Shown here: piece after piece, positions 42,379-54,900 of the stretch | Numbering within the stretch: position 1 is the stretch's first letter | How the letters are laid out: each line of letters opens with the position of its first letter | From: Anaerolineales bacterium | Lineage (GTDB): Bacteria; Chloroflexota; Anaerolineae; Anaerolineales; Villigracilaceae | Direction: 5' to 3' | NCBI GenBank assembly: GCA_030583925.1 | Contig: CP129482.1 | Location: 744,001 to 808,000 of the forward strand | Length of the DNA stretch: 64,000 nt | Translations under genes and position numbers: made by a program | The notes under the pieces: model-generated | What the model was told of the DNA's origin: nothing | The model's database searches: none | The model's input: only the letters and a program-made list of their open reading frames with translations

Positions 42379-45300
42379 ATGAATCAGAATTCGACACATA
42401 ACGATTACCGTGCGCTTCTACAGCAGGCGCTCGTCTCATTGGAGCAGATGGAAACAAAGCTGCGCGCATCTGAATCGGAACGACATGAGCCCATTGCGAT
42501 CATTGGTATGGGCTTTCGGTTCCCTGGCGGTGCGAACGACTCAGCCTCCTTTTGGCAATTGCTCATTAATGGCACGGACACGATTACGGAGATCCCAGCC
42601 GATCGCTGGGATGCGGATCAATTTTATGATCCAGACCCGGATGCGATCGGCAAAACTTATTCGCGTTGGGGAGGCTTTCTTAAGCAGGTGGATTCGTTCG
42701 ATCCCCATTTCTTTGCCATCTCGCCGCGTGAAGCCATCTCGATGGACCCCCAGCAACGCCTTTTGCTGGAGACCGCTTGGGAAGCTTTAGAGAATGCCGG
42801 CCAGGCATCGGCAAAACTCAACGGCAGCCGGACTGGCGTTTTTGTGGGTATGGGGGGTAGCGATTATGCCAATCTTAAGACAGCCTCCAGCGACGCGAAG
42901 GATAGCGATATTTATTTTGCCACTGGTACGGCGCGCAGTATTGCGGCTGGACGGATTGCTTACACCTTCGGCTTGCATGGACCGGCTATTACGGTAGACA
43001 CAGCATGCTCCTCTTCTCTAGCCGCAGCCCATCAGGCATGCCAAAGCCTGCGTAATAGCGAATGTGATATGGCCCTGGTAGGCGGAGTGAATTTGATTCT
43101 GGATCCCTCTGGCCATATCCTTACTTCGCGTGGACGTATGATTTCTTTTGACGGGCGTTGCAAGACCTTCGACGCTACTGCCGATGGTTATGTCCGTTCC
43201 GAGGGGTGCGGGATGATTGTGGTCAAGCGATTGTCAGATGCGCTTGCTGATGGCGATTCCGTATTGGCTGTAATTTTAGGAACCGCCCTCAACCAGGATG
43301 GACGCAGCAATGGCCTTACAGCGCCGAATGGCAAGGCGCAGGAAGCGGTCATTCGCGCTGCCTTACAGGATGCGCAGTTGAAACCGGGCGATATCAGCTA
43401 TGTGGAAACGCATGGCACCGGTACATCTCTCGGCGATCCGATCGAAGTACGAGCGCTCGGCGAAGTGTTCGCAGATAACCACACTCGCGAGAATCCCTTG
43501 ATGATTGGCGCCGTTAAAACTAATATCGGCCATCTTGAGGCGGCTGCGGGCATTGCTGGATTGGTAAAAGTTGTATTGGCTCTGCAAAATAAGACAATTC
43601 CCGCGCACCTTCATTTGAATACGCCGAATCCCTATATACCGTGGGGCGAATTTCCGATCACTGTGCCTACCCAGCCAACCGAATGGACAACTGTCGGCGG
43701 GAAGCCTCGAATTGCCGGTTTGAGTTCGTACGGATTCAGCGGCACAAATTCACATGTGATCATCGCCGAAGCGCCCGTGCAACCTGTTCAAGAATCGAAA
43801 TTCGAGCGCGCTGCACAACTGTTTACTCTTTCTGCAAGAGCCAAGCCTGCCCTTAAAGAACTTGCGGAAACATTCGAAGCGTATCTGAAGCAGAATCATA
43901 CGATATCCTTGGCAGATATCACTTATAGCTTGAACGCGGGTCGTTCGCATTTCGACCATCGCCTTGCATTTACTGCTGCTTCGATCGAACAGGCTCAGGA
44001 AAAACTTTCAGCCTGGATCCACAGCCCGGACGCCTCTGGCGTTTACTCTGAAGTATTGACGGAAAAAGGAAAACCTGAGATCGTTTTTCTATTCACGGGC
44101 CAGGGTTCGCAGTCGGTTGGCATGGCGCGCCAACTATATGAAACCCAGCCAACCTTTCGAAAGACTCTCGAACAATGCGATGAATTCCTGCGCTCAATGC
44201 TGGAAAAACCACTACTATCGGTGATCTATCCTGAAACCGAAGATGGCCATCATCTCATTCACCAGACCATGTATACACAGCCTGCACTATTTGCTGTGGA
44301 GTATAGCCTGGCGAGGCTCTGGCAATCATGGGGCGTCGAACCTGGGGTGGTGATGGGGCATAGTGTGGGTGAATATGTGGCGGCATGTATTGCCGGTGTT
44401 TTCAGCCTGGAAGATGGTTTGAAGCTAATCGCAACACGCGGTCGCCTCATGCAGTCGCTCCCGGCTGGCGGGGTCATGGCATCTGTTTTTGCCGACGAGT
44501 CGCGGGTTCGTGAAGCGATTGCGCCGTATGAAAAGGAAGTTTCCATCGCCGCGGTCAACGGCCCAAACGCGATTGTGATTTCAGGCGCAGAGTCAAGCGT
44601 GGGGTTGGTAATTGAAACGCTGAAAAAGGGCGGGATTACATCCCAGGCGCTGAATGTCTCGCATGCCTTTCACTCTCCGTTGATGGATTCGATCCTGGAC
44701 GAATACGAGCAAGTTGCTGACTCGGTTGAATATCATACGCCGCAGATCGGCGTGATCTCCAATGTTTATGGAAAACTGATCGTGGATGATGCCATCTCGA
44801 ATGCAGCATACTGGCGCGAGCATATTCGGCAGACTGTCCGTTTTGCAGACGGGATTCGAGTTGCGAATGAGGAAGGTTATCGCTTCTTCCTGGAAGTGGG
44901 TCCGACTCCTACGCTGCTTAACATGGCGCGTCGCTGTGAGCCTGCCAATCCCGCAGCGATCTGGCTTCCTTCTTTGCGCGCCGGGCGTGGCGACTGGGAA
45001 CAGATGCTCGATAGTCTGGGGCAGTTGTATGTGCATGGCTGTAATGTGGGCTGGGATGCGTTCGAACATGATTACCAAAGACAGCGACGCAAATTGGCAT
45101 TGCCTAACTATCCGTTCCAGCGCGAACGCTACTGGATGAATCTCGAAGCAAAGTCTATTCCACTCGAATCCAAGACAGACCATCCACTATTGGGTGCGCG
45201 GCTTGATACAGCCACGCCTGTTTTCCAAAAATGCTTGACCCCAACGAATCCGCATTATCTTGCGGACCATCGTATTCTCGAAACGGTTATCTTGCCTGCG

Positions 45301-48300
45301 GCTGCTTATGTTGAGATTGCTTTGGCGGCAGCCAAGCGGATGTGGGATGGCGAACAATTCTCTGTGGATGATGTTTCCATTTATGAGGCGTTGCCGCTCT
45401 CTTCTGATGCTGAGCGCATCGCTCAACTTGCCTTGGCTGCTGATGAGGACAGCGCTTCCTTTCAATATTTCAGCCGCGGCAATAGCGAAACACAGACTGC
45501 CTGGACGCTTCATGCCAAGGGGAGAATACGGCGTCAGCAAATGGATAACGCTTTTGAGGCGGTCTCTCTGGATGAACTAGAGGCGCGTCTTTCGCAATCG
45601 ATACCTGTGGATGCATACTACGAATATCTCTTCGCTGTCGGCGCGGATTATGGGCCCACGTTTCGTGGTCTCGAACAAATCTGGCGCGTCGATGGCGAGG
45701 CTCTTGGGCGCATCAGGCTTCCTGCATCTATCAGTGACTTCAGTAAATACTCAATCCATCCTGCCCTGTTGGACGCTTGTTTCCAGTTGCTTGGGGCGGC
45801 AGTTCCCGGTGCAGGTGAACTGGCTCGTGAAGATAACATCATTTATGTGCCGGTGGCAATCCAGTGCCTTCGAGTCCTAGACCGCATTGAAAATGCCGTC
45901 TACTGTCATATTCAATTGCGCCCTATGGAAGGCGGTAGTTCAAAAACCTTGACCGGCGATTTGAAGATATTTAATGAAGAAGGGCGAGTCATTGCTGATA
46001 TGCAGGGCTTGCTGTTACAACAGATCAGTCGCAATGCCTTGGAACGCGTCAAGCATACTGATGTGGATCAATGGATGTATAAAGTAGAGTGGGTCGTACA
46101 ACCGTTGTCTGCAACGCTTCAAGAAATAAAAGGCGAAGGTAATTGGCTTGTTTTTACGGAGGAAAATGCTGCGAGCGAGCGCCTGGCGGATGAACTCCAA
46201 ACCCATGGTGAAAATTACTTTTTAGTTTCGAAAGGTCAGGAATTTGAACGTCTTGACGCAAGACATTGGAGAATTGATCCTACGGCGCCAGAGCATTTCA
46301 AACAATTGCTTGAAGAGATTGCTTCACAATCCCAACAGCGCCTGGACAAGGTTCTTTTCTTGTGGAGAGACCTAGAAAACCTGACCGATCAAACGGATCT
46401 GAGCGCCATCCATTCCGCGCTGGAACGCGCTTGTGGCAGCCTGCTTTACCTTGTACAAGCTTTAGCTAATCTGGAGGATGCAAAGCCGCGGCTTTATCTC
46501 GCTACCTATGGCGCACATGATGCGGAGCGTGCTTCTGTTGTAAATCCTCTGTCCACCGCGCTCTGGGGATTGGGAAATGTGATCGCGCTTGAACAGCCGG
46601 ATTTAAATTGCATCCGCATTGATTTGGATCCATCCGACCTAACCAAGGTGAATCTTTTTGATGAAGTTCGGAACTCGACAGATGAAGATCAAATTGCCTA
46701 TTCCAATGGTCAGCGTTTTGCCGCTCGCCTGACGCGTGCCGATCATCTGCTGAGCAGTATTTCTACTAATGAGCCGGTCGTTCTGCAAATACCCGAAACA
46801 GGTATGCTCGAAAATCTGAAATTGCAACCAACAATCCGTCAAGCGGTAGGTCCTAATGAATTAGAAGTTGAAGTATATGCTACTGGTTTGAATTTTCGAG
46901 ATGTGCTGACTGTTTTAAATATGTATCCCGGGGCTACGGGGATTCTAGGGAATGAATGTACAGGCAAGGTCACTGCTGTTGGAAAAGATGTGACGAAATT
47001 CCGCGTGGGAGATGAAGTCATTGCCCTGGTTGCGAATAGTTTTGCCAGCTATGTGATCGTTCCTGAAAACGTAGCGATCCATAAGCCGGCTAGCCTGAGT
47101 TTTATGGAGGCTGCTACGATACCGGTTGCCTTCCTAACGGCAAACTATGCCTTAAACACTCTGGCAAAAATGAAAGCGGGCGAGCGGGTTCTGATTCATG
47201 CCGCGGCAGGCGGGGTCGGTATGGCGGCTGTGCAACTTGCGCAGCGGGCTGGCGCAGAAATTTTTGGAACGGCAGGCACGGATGAAAAACGCGCGCTTCT
47301 GAAATCGCTTGGTGTGCAGCATGTGTTGGATTCTCGCTCGTTGAGTTTTGCCACTGAGATCCTGTCGATCACGAATGGCGAAGGTGTGGATATTGTCCTG
47401 AATTCCTTAACTGGGGAATTTATTATAAAGGGCATTTCCATTCTAAGAGAAGGAGGACGGTTTGTGGAAATTGGCAAAACCGAAATCCTGGACCAACAAC
47501 AAGTCAAACAAATAAAAGATGGAGTTGATTATTTTGCGTTGTATCTGGGCGCCATTCTGGAGGCGGACCCTGAACCTATTATGCAGATGCTCCAGGATTT
47601 GCTCGGCAAGTTCCAAAGCGGTGAGTTACAGCCTCTTCCTCAGCATATTTTCCCGCTCAGCAAGTCTATAGACGCATTCCGTTTTATGGCGCGAGCCAAG
47701 CATATGGGTAAGATCGTTGTGGTTCGGGATCATTTAAGTTTTCAGAAGCCTGTGCGAGAAGACTCCACGTATCTAATCACGGGTGGCTTGGGTGGGCTGG
47801 GGTTAGCTTCTGCGCGCTGGCTCATCGAGCAGGGAGCACGTTACATCGTGCTTGTAAGCCGTAGCGCTCCCACAGAAGACACTCGAAAGGTCATCGATGA
47901 ACTAAAGCGCGATGGAGTGGAGCTGCATGTTGCCTCAGCAGATGTTTCGCAACGAGATCAATTAGAAAAACTATTGCAGCAGATTGAAGTAGAGATGCCG
48001 CCATTGCGGGGCATCATTCACTCTGCAGGTTTGATTGACGACGGTATTTTGACCGAACAATCCTGGTCTCGATTCGAAACGGTGATGGCTCCCAAGGTTG
48101 ATGGCGCTTGGAATCTGCATACCCTAACACTGGGATTGGATCTTGATTTCTTCATTCTATATTCGGGAGGCGCGTCCTTGCTCGGTTCGCCAGGCCAGGG
48201 CAACTACGCCTCAGCAAACGCATTTCTAGATGGGTTGGCGCATTATCGTCACCTGTGTGGCTTACCAGCGCTGAGTATCAATTGGGGCGCTTGGGCAGAT

Positions 48301-48969
48301 GTAGGCATGGCAAGCAAACTGAGTAGTCAGAACCAGCGCCGCTGGGTTAATCTGGGAATGAACTTGATCAAACCGGCTCAAGGTATGCAAGCTTTGGAGC
48401 GCATCATGGATGTGCAAACTGCACAGATAGCGGTCCTATCGATGGATTGGAGCCGGTTCGACAGAGGTGGGAACGGTAGTCCTGTTCCGCCATTGTTAAG
48501 GCACATTGTTCAACCTCAGGAAAAGACGGCCACGCTCGATTCTGCAGTGACGCTTGATCAGCTCAAACATATTCCATTTAATAAACGAGAATCCGCTTTA
48601 CAAGACTATACAAGAGCACAAGTGGTCCGGACGCTAGGGCTTGATTCCTTGCAAGCCTTTAACCCCTCCCAGTTGTTGATTAATCTTGGTATGGATTCGC
48701 TCATGGCTGTGGAATTGAAGAACCGGATCGACAGCGACCTGGGCATTAATCTACCCATCCGATTCTTCCTTGAAGAAGCTAGCGTGAACAGCCTCGCTAC
48801 AAGATTACATCATACACTCCCAGGCGTTGAAGATCCGCAACAAATCGGCGTAGGTAAAACGATTGACTCTGTTACAGCGCAGCAGTTGTTGGAGAATATT
48901 GACCGACTATCGGAGCAGGAAGTAGACGCGCTTTTGGACAATTTACTGGAAAAGGAAGACGAGAAATGA
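42379..48969 (+). CDS. PKS protein G: KS-AT-DH-ER-KR-ACP (last PKS module)
   Basis: A 2196-residue module. ATG 42379 has AAGGAG 5 bases upstream, after a 57-base gap from F. Docking coil, then KS (Cys210), AT (GHSVGE Ser662; HAFH from 762, malonyl type), DH (His964, Asp1132 in DACFQ), ER (GGVGMAAVQLA near 1611), KR (GGLGGLG near 1802; IDD; Tyr1943) and ACP (LGMDSL, Ser2107). Two active-site departures are visible. The DH motif reads HRILETVILP, with Glu968 in place of the usual Gly. The KR strand normally ending FSS reads YSGG, putting Gly at 1930, 13 residues before Tyr1943, where the catalytic Ser belongs. If active the unit is fully saturated. It hands the chain to the NRPS H, whose start overlaps its stop (ATGA). 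The C-terminal helix LSEQEVDALLDNLL resembles the other PKS docking ends. Confidence 0.94.
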   Translation: MNQNSTHNDYRALLQQALVSLEQMETKLRASESERHEPIAIIGMGFRFPGGANDSASFWQLLINGTDTITEIPADRWDADQFYDPDPDAIGKTYSRWGGFLKQVDSFDPHFFAISPREAISMDPQQRLLLETAWEALENAGQASAKLNGSRTGVFVGMGGSDYANLKTASSDAKDSDIYFATGTARSIAAGRIAYTFGLHGPAITVDTACSSSLAAAHQACQSLRNSECDMALVGGVNLILDPSGHILTSRGRMISFDGRCKTFDATADGYVRSEGCGMIVVKRLSDALADGDSVLAVILGTALNQDGRSNGLTAPNGKAQEAVIRAALQDAQLKPGDISYVETHGTGTSLGDPIEVRALGEVFADNHTRENPLMIGAVKTNIGHLEAAAGIAGLVKVVLALQNKTIPAHLHLNTPNPYIPWGEFPITVPTQPTEWTTVGGKPRIAGLSSYGFSGTNSHVIIAEAPVQPVQESKFERAAQLFTLSARAKPALKELAETFEAYLKQNHTISLADITYSLNAGRSHFDHRLAFTAASIEQAQEKLSAWIHSPDASGVYSEVLTEKGKPEIVFLFTGQGSQSVGMARQLYETQPTFRKTLEQCDEFLRSMLEKPLLSVIYPETEDGHHLIHQTMYTQPALFAVEYSLARLWQSWGVEPGVVMGHSVGEYVAACIAGVFSLEDGLKLIATRGRLMQSLPAGGVMASVFADESRVREAIAPYEKEVSIAAVNGPNAIVISGAESSVGLVIETLKKGGITSQALNVSHAFHSPLMDSILDEYEQVADSVEYHTPQIGVISNVYGKLIVDDAISNAAYWREHIRQTVRFADGIRVANEEGYRFFLEVGPTPTLLNMARRCEPANPAAIWLPSLRAGRGDWEQMLDSLGQLYVHGCNVGWDAFEHDYQRQRRKLALPNYPFQRERYWMNLEAKSIPLESKTDHPLLGARLDTATPVFQKCLTPTNPHYLADHRILETVILPAAAYVEIALAAAKRMWDGEQFSVDDVSIYEALPLSSDAERIAQLALAADEDSASFQYFSRGNSETQTAWTLHAKGRIRRQQMDNAFEAVSLDELEARLSQSIPVDAYYEYLFAVGADYGPTFRGLEQIWRVDGEALGRIRLPASISDFSKYSIHPALLDACFQLLGAAVPGAGELAREDNIIYVPVAIQCLRVLDRIENAVYCHIQLRPMEGGSSKTLTGDLKIFNEEGRVIADMQGLLLQQISRNALERVKHTDVDQWMYKVEWVVQPLSATLQEIKGEGNWLVFTEENAASERLADELQTHGENYFLVSKGQEFERLDARHWRIDPTAPEHFKQLLEEIASQSQQRLDKVLFLWRDLENLTDQTDLSAIHSALERACGSLLYLVQALANLEDAKPRLYLATYGAHDAERASVVNPLSTALWGLGNVIALEQPDLNCIRIDLDPSDLTKVNLFDEVRNSTDEDQIAYSNGQRFAARLTRADHLLSSISTNEPVVLQIPETGMLENLKLQPTIRQAVGPNELEVEVYATGLNFRDVLTVLNMYPGATGILGNECTGKVTAVGKDVTKFRVGDEVIALVANSFASYVIVPENVAIHKPASLSFMEAATIPVAFLTANYALNTLAKMKAGERVLIHAAAGGVGMAAVQLAQRAGAEIFGTAGTDEKRALLKSLGVQHVLDSRSLSFATEILSITNGEGVDIVLNSLTGEFIIKGISILREGGRFVEIGKTEILDQQQVKQIKDGVDYFALYLGAILEADPEPIMQMLQDLLGKFQSGELQPLPQHIFPLSKSIDAFRFMARAKHMGKIVVVRDHLSFQKPVREDSTYLITGGLGGLGLASARWLIEQGARYIVLVSRSAPTEDTRKVIDELKRDGVELHVASADVSQRDQLEKLLQQIEVEMPPLRGIIHSAGLIDDGILTEQSWSRFETVMAPKVDGAWNLHTLTLGLDLDFFILYSGGASLLGSPGQGNYASANAFLDGLAHYRHLCGLPALSINWGAWADVGMASKLSSQNQRRWVNLGMNLIKPAQGMQALERIMDVQTAQIAVLSMDWSRFDRGGNGSPVPPLLRHIVQPQEKTATLDSAVTLDQLKHIPFNKRESALQDYTRAQVVRTLGLDSLQAFNPSQLLINLGMDSLMAVELKNRIDSDLGINLPIRFFLEEASVNSLATRLHHTLPGVEDPQQIGVGKTIDSVTAQQLLENIDRLSEQEVDALLDNLLEKEDEK

Positions 48970-51900
48970 GCGGTGATTCCAACTCATCCATTAGTAGTAC
49001 ACCACTGAGTAAGCGCGAGCTTCTCAAAAAATTACTTCGAGAAAAAGCGGAAACCAATAGCGCGCCACATGCTTATTCCACTACTTTGATATCTCAAGTC
49101 TCACAGGACAGGGTTCAAAACTTAATTCCTCGACAGAGTCGTGAGCGGGAGGGTTTTCCTCTTTCTTCGGCGCAACAGCGTTTGTTATTTCTCGAGCAGT
49201 TTGAACCGAATAATCCGATTTATAACATTTCGTCGGTGCTGTGCTTACACGGTCAGTTGGATGTAGATGCGTTGGAGCGAAGTCTCGATGCAATTGTCCA
49301 ACGGCATGAATCGTTACGTACAATGTACACGGTCAAAAACGGTAAGGGGAGCCAGAGTATTGTCGCAGCTAGATTTTCACTGAACCACGTGAATCTCGAA
49401 GAAGAGCCGCCCAGCAATCGCGAAGCCGAAATGTTGAGATGGGCTAACGAGGAGTGTACTCGTCCCATAGATCTAGCGTATGATTTGAAATTGCGGGCAA
49501 CATTAATTCGCATGACTTCGAAGGAGCATGTGATTGCCATTACGTTGCACCATATATCTTCTGATGGCTGGTCGGTTTCCGTCTTTCTGAACGAACTGGC
49601 AATGCAGTATGAGGCTTTTTCGACCAACGGTCATCCCGCGACCATCTCGCAATTGCCGATTCAATACGTGGATTATGCATCTTGGCACCGGGAATGGCTT
49701 CAGAGCGACAGCGTTGAGGCTCAGGTTGAATATTGGAAACAGCAGCTGGAGGATAGCCCGCCTTTCCTTTCTTTGCCAACGGATCGGCCACGCCCTGCCC
49801 TTCAGACTTTTCATGGTGCGTGGCATCAAATAACCTATTCGCCTCAATTATTAAACTCTTTGAAAGCGCTGGCTGGCCGGGAGGGTACCACACTGTTTAT
49901 GGTGCTTCTTGCCGCATTCCAAATATTGCTATCTCGTTACACGGGCCAAAGCGATGTTGTAGTAGGCTCACCGATCGCTGGGCGCAATTGGCAGGAAGTT
50001 AAGGATCTTATCGGACTCTTCATTAACACGATGATTTTAAGGACTGATCTGTCCAATAATCCGACCGTCCGCGAGGTTCTGCAGCGTGTCCGCAAAGTTG
50101 TGTTGAGCGCCTATGAAAATCAGGATGTTCCGTTTGAGAGATTGGTTGAGGAATTGCAACCCGTTCGTAGTTTAAGTTACCCGCCGCTCTTTCAGGTGAT
50201 GTTTATTCTCCAAAATATACCGCCTCCTGATCTCAAACTACGCGGCCTCGAAGTTTCTCAAATTATGGATGTCAGTTCCAAAACATCGAAATATGACCTG
50301 ACCTTATCTATGCTTGAAAGACCCGAGGGATTGTTTACGTTATTTGAATATAACCCGGATCTTTTTGAGCAAGCCACAATAAATCGTATGGCTGGTCATC
50401 TTGAAGTTTTATTGAGAGGCATCATCAGCGATCCCGAACAGCCTATTGGCGATCTTCCCATCCTGACCGAAGAGGAGCAGAAGCAAATTCTGGTTGAATG
50501 GAATCGCACTGAGGTTGCTGTCGAGTCTTTGTGTATTCATCAGCTTTTTGAAAGACAGGCGGTGAGGGTGCCTGATGCCACTGCCGTTAGATTTGAAGCG
50601 GAATCCCTGACTTATAAGGAAGTGGATGAGCGGTCAAATCAACTGGCTCGACATCTGATCACATTGGGTGTTCAGCCAGATACACTGGTTGGTATTTACA
50701 TGGAACGCTCAGCAGATATGATAGTTGGATTGTTAGGCGTCCTCAAAGCCGGTGGCGCATATGTTCCCCTCGATCCGGCTTTTCCATCCGATCGCTTGCA
50801 ATTTATGCTTGCCGATTCGGAAGTGTCGGTCTTGCTAACCCAACAAAAGCTAGCTAATGAGATTGTGCCTGGCAAAGGTGTGACGATCCTTTGTGTTGAT
50901 AGTGATTGGAATTTGATCGCGACGCAGGATAAGGAAAAAATCCTCCCTCAAGCCCATCCGGAGAACCTTGCGTATGTGATCTATACTTCGGGCTCGACGG
51001 GTAAGCCAAAAGGTGTACAGATCCAGCATCACAGTGTGGTTAATTTTCTGATGAGTATGCGAGACAAACCTGGATTGGCTGAACATGATATTTTGCTCTC
51101 TGTAACCACTTTGTCGTTCGATATTGCCGCTTTGGAAATTTTCCTTCCGCTCACGACAGGCGCGATGGTTGAATTGGTCAGCCGAGAGACTGCTACGGAT
51201 GGTACGAAGTTGTTGGCTGCGTTGGAAAAATCCGGCGCAACCATCATGCAAGCAACACCCGTTACGTGGCGTATGTTGATCGAAGCTGGCTGGCAAGGAT
51301 CTGACGATCTTAAGATCCTTTGCGGCGGCGAGGCGCTAGCGATTGGCTTGGCTCATCAAATCCTTGATCACTGCCGGGAATTGTGGAATATGTATGGACC
51401 GACGGAAACAACAATTTGGTCCACAATGAGACAGATTCAACGCGAAGATCGGGAGATTTCCATTGGTAACCCCATTGCGAACACACAGTGCTACATTTTA
51501 GATGATCGTCTTCAGCCGGTACCTGTTGGTGTTATAGGGGAGCTCTACATTGGCGGGGATGGGCTGGCACGCGGCTATTTGCATCGCCCTAAGCTAACAG
51601 CAGAAAAATTCCTGCCTAACCCATTTTTGCGAACACCATCTGCGCGCCTATATAAAACAGGGGATTTGGTTCGACGTGCTACAGATGGACTCATCCACTT
51701 TGTCGGTCGCGCCGACAATCAAATCAAAATCCGTGGGTTCCGAGTGGAATTGGGTGAAATTGAAACGGTGCTCGCTCAGCATGTAGCCATACAGACGGCG
51801 GTGGTGGTGGTGCGAGAAGATATTCCTGACGATCGGCGATTGGTCGCGTACCTTATTTCTAAGAATCCAAGCGAGCAACCGGCTATTAGCGACCTGCGTA

Positions 51901-54900
51901 ATTTTTTACGCAAAACATTGCCTGAATATATGGTTCCAAATGCCTTCGTGTTTTTAGAGGAGTTTCCCCTCACTCCTAACAAGAAAGTTGATCGTAAAGC
52001 ATTAGCTGCGCTTGATCAAACCGGTTCAGAATTAACCGCTCAATACGTCGCTCCTCGCGGTGAACTGGAAGAAAGGATCGCGAGGATTTTCGCCAATGTA
52101 TTGAAGTTGGAGCGCGTTGGGGTTGATGATAACTTTTTTGACTTGGGTGGACACTCCCTTTTGGCTACCCAGATCATGTCACGTGTCGGGCAAGTCGCTC
52201 GGGTCGATCTACCCCTTCGCGTTCTTTTCGAGTTCCCAACCGTTGCCGGATTATCTGCGCAGATTGAGGCGCTGAAAGGTCAGGATGAGTTCGACATTCC
52301 GCCATTAAAGCCAATGACCCGCGATGGTTATCCCAGGCTGTCGTTTTCTCAAGAAAGAATGTGGTTTGTTCAACAACTTGTTCCGGAGACCACTGCCTAC
52401 AATATCACTGGTAACGTGAGTATCAAGGGTCGGCTAAATCCTCAAGCGCTGGAACAGGCGTTTAATATGGTGATTGATCGCCACGAGATTCTACGAACAA
52501 TATTTGAAATTGTTGATGGCGAGCCAGTTCAAGTGATTAAAAATTCAAGCCATTTATCTATGCCTGTAATAAACCTTGAAACCATGTCCGATCTAGAGCG
52601 AACTGCCAGGCTTGACGAATTGCTTGCTTCCGCTGCGAAGGAGCCCTTTAATTTGGCTCATGGCCCATTGATCCGTGCCTTCCTCGTCAGGCTTAGCGAT
52701 GGCGAACATATACTATCTACAGCCATGCATCATATTATTTCTGATCAGTGGTCGATGGGAGTTTTTTCTCGCGAAGTCGCGTCCATTTATGATTCCCTGA
52801 CCAATAAACTGCCCCTCGATCTGCGTGAATTGCCTTTGCAATACGCGGATTACAGCCTATGGCAGAGAAGTTGGTTGCAGGGCGATCAGTTGAGCGCTAG
52901 GTTGACGTATTGGCGCAAACAGCTAGATGGCATTACTGCCCTAGATTTGCCTACCGACCATCCACGTCCGGCAATGCAAACTTTTAACGGGGCAATGGAA
53001 AGAATTGATCTGCCTGAATCTCTGATCGAGTCAGTCAAGAATCTTTGCCGCAAGGAAAGAATCACACCCTTTATGTTTTTTCTTGCTATTTTCAAGATTC
53101 TCCTGATTCGTTATTCCGGTCAAAACGATGTGGCTGTGGGCACACCGATTGCCAATCGAAACTGGTTGGAGACGGAAAATTTGATGGGAACCTTTGTCAA
53201 CACTGTCGTTCTCCGCACTCAATTGGTGGATAACCCGATGTTTAAGGAGTTTCTGCGCTCAATCAGGGAACTGTCTTTGGACGCGTTCGGTCAACAGGAT
53301 TTTCCGTTTGAAAAACTTGTGCAAGAATTACAGTCTGAACGGGATATGAGCCGTTCACCGTTGATACAAGTAATGTTTAATATGCTCAATGCGCCAACTG
53401 TGACGCAACAACCTTTCAATGATCTATCTATGAGCCCGATTTGGGTGGATGGAGGTACAGCACAATTCGACCTAACTTTATCTGTAAGCGTCGATGTGTT
53501 CCCGCATATGCTGTTATTTTACAATACTGACCTCTTCAAGCAGGACACTGCCCAAAGGATGTTGGGACATCTGAGGACCCTGATGGAACATGCTTTGGAA
53601 AACCCCAACTGGCGAATACTGAACCTGCCTATGCTGACCAGTGCAGAACGGGAAAAGCAACTTCGATCCTGGAATGATACCTGCCTTGAATATTCTCGAG
53701 TAACTTGTATTCATGAATTGATTGAGGCTCAGGTAGAACGTACACCGGAAGCGATTGCCATCGTGTTTAATAGCCAGCAGATGACTTATCGCGAACTGAA
53801 CGAGCGGGCAAATCAATTGGCTCGTCATCTTCGATCGTTAGGCGTTTCATCTGAAACGCCAGTAGGGATATCGGCTGAGCGGTCGGCTGAGATGGTCGTT
53901 GGGCTCTTGGCAATTCTCAAGGCGGGTGGCACATACATCCCTCTCGATCCGCATTTTCCACAAGAGCGTATTGAGTACATGTTGGATACTTCAGAGACTC
54001 ATATTCTTCTTACCCAGAAGGGAGTTTATACTGCAAAAGACGATACCCAACAGGTGATCTGCCTCGACAGTGATTGGGGCGCTATTTCTCGTAACTCTTC
54101 CGATAATTTGTCGGTGAAGATCCAATTTGAAAACCTCGCATATATTCTCTTTACTTCTGGTTCCACCGGTAAACCAAAGGGAGTGCAGATTCCCCATCGA
54201 GCAGTGGTGAATTTTCTGGCGTCGATGCGGCAAATACCGGGTATGAAGGACAGTGATAGGTTGTTAGCAGTGACAACCTTATCGTTTGATATTTCAGTTC
54301 TTGAAGTATTTTTGCCTCTCACTACCGGCGCTTGCGTTGTTGTAGCGCCAGGAGAGGAGATCTATGACGGAGCGGCTTTGATTCGGCGCCTGTCTAACGA
54401 AGACATAACCGTCATGCAGGCTACACCCGCGACCTGGCAAATGCTGATTGAGGCAGGTTGGCAAGGCGATAAAAACCTCAAAGTATTATGTGGTGGAGAG
54501 GCAATGTCCAAAGATCTGGCAGAATGGTTGACCTCTCATGTCGGCTCCGTTTGGAATATGTATGGGCCCACGGAAACAACGGTTTGGTCTACAATCTGTG
54601 CAATAACTGCAGAGACGCAAGCAATTACCATCGGTCGTCCGATTGCCAACACGCAGATTTACATTCTGGACGACAACCTTGAGCCTACCCCAATCGGTGT
54701 TGCCGGCGAATTGTATATCGCCGGGGATGGCGTTGCGCGTGGTTATCTAAACCAACCCGATCTGACTGCTGAAAGATTCCTTTCGGATCCGTTTAGTAAC
54801 GCTCCCGGCGCACGGATGTATAAAACCGGCGATCAAGCCCGATATTTGGCAAATGGGCAGATCGACTTCCTCGGGCGTGCTGATTTCCAGGTTAAGATCC

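Noticed and set aside
42351..42379. TTGACA between F and G as an internal promoter
   Set aside because: The bases at the -10 distance (TTTTCA) do not match, and AAGGAG followed by ATG explains the region.
49503..49893. Minus-strand open frames inside the NRPS and PKS genes
   Set aside because: They are shadows of strongly supported plus-strand coding sequence, with no ribosome-binding sites or known motifs.
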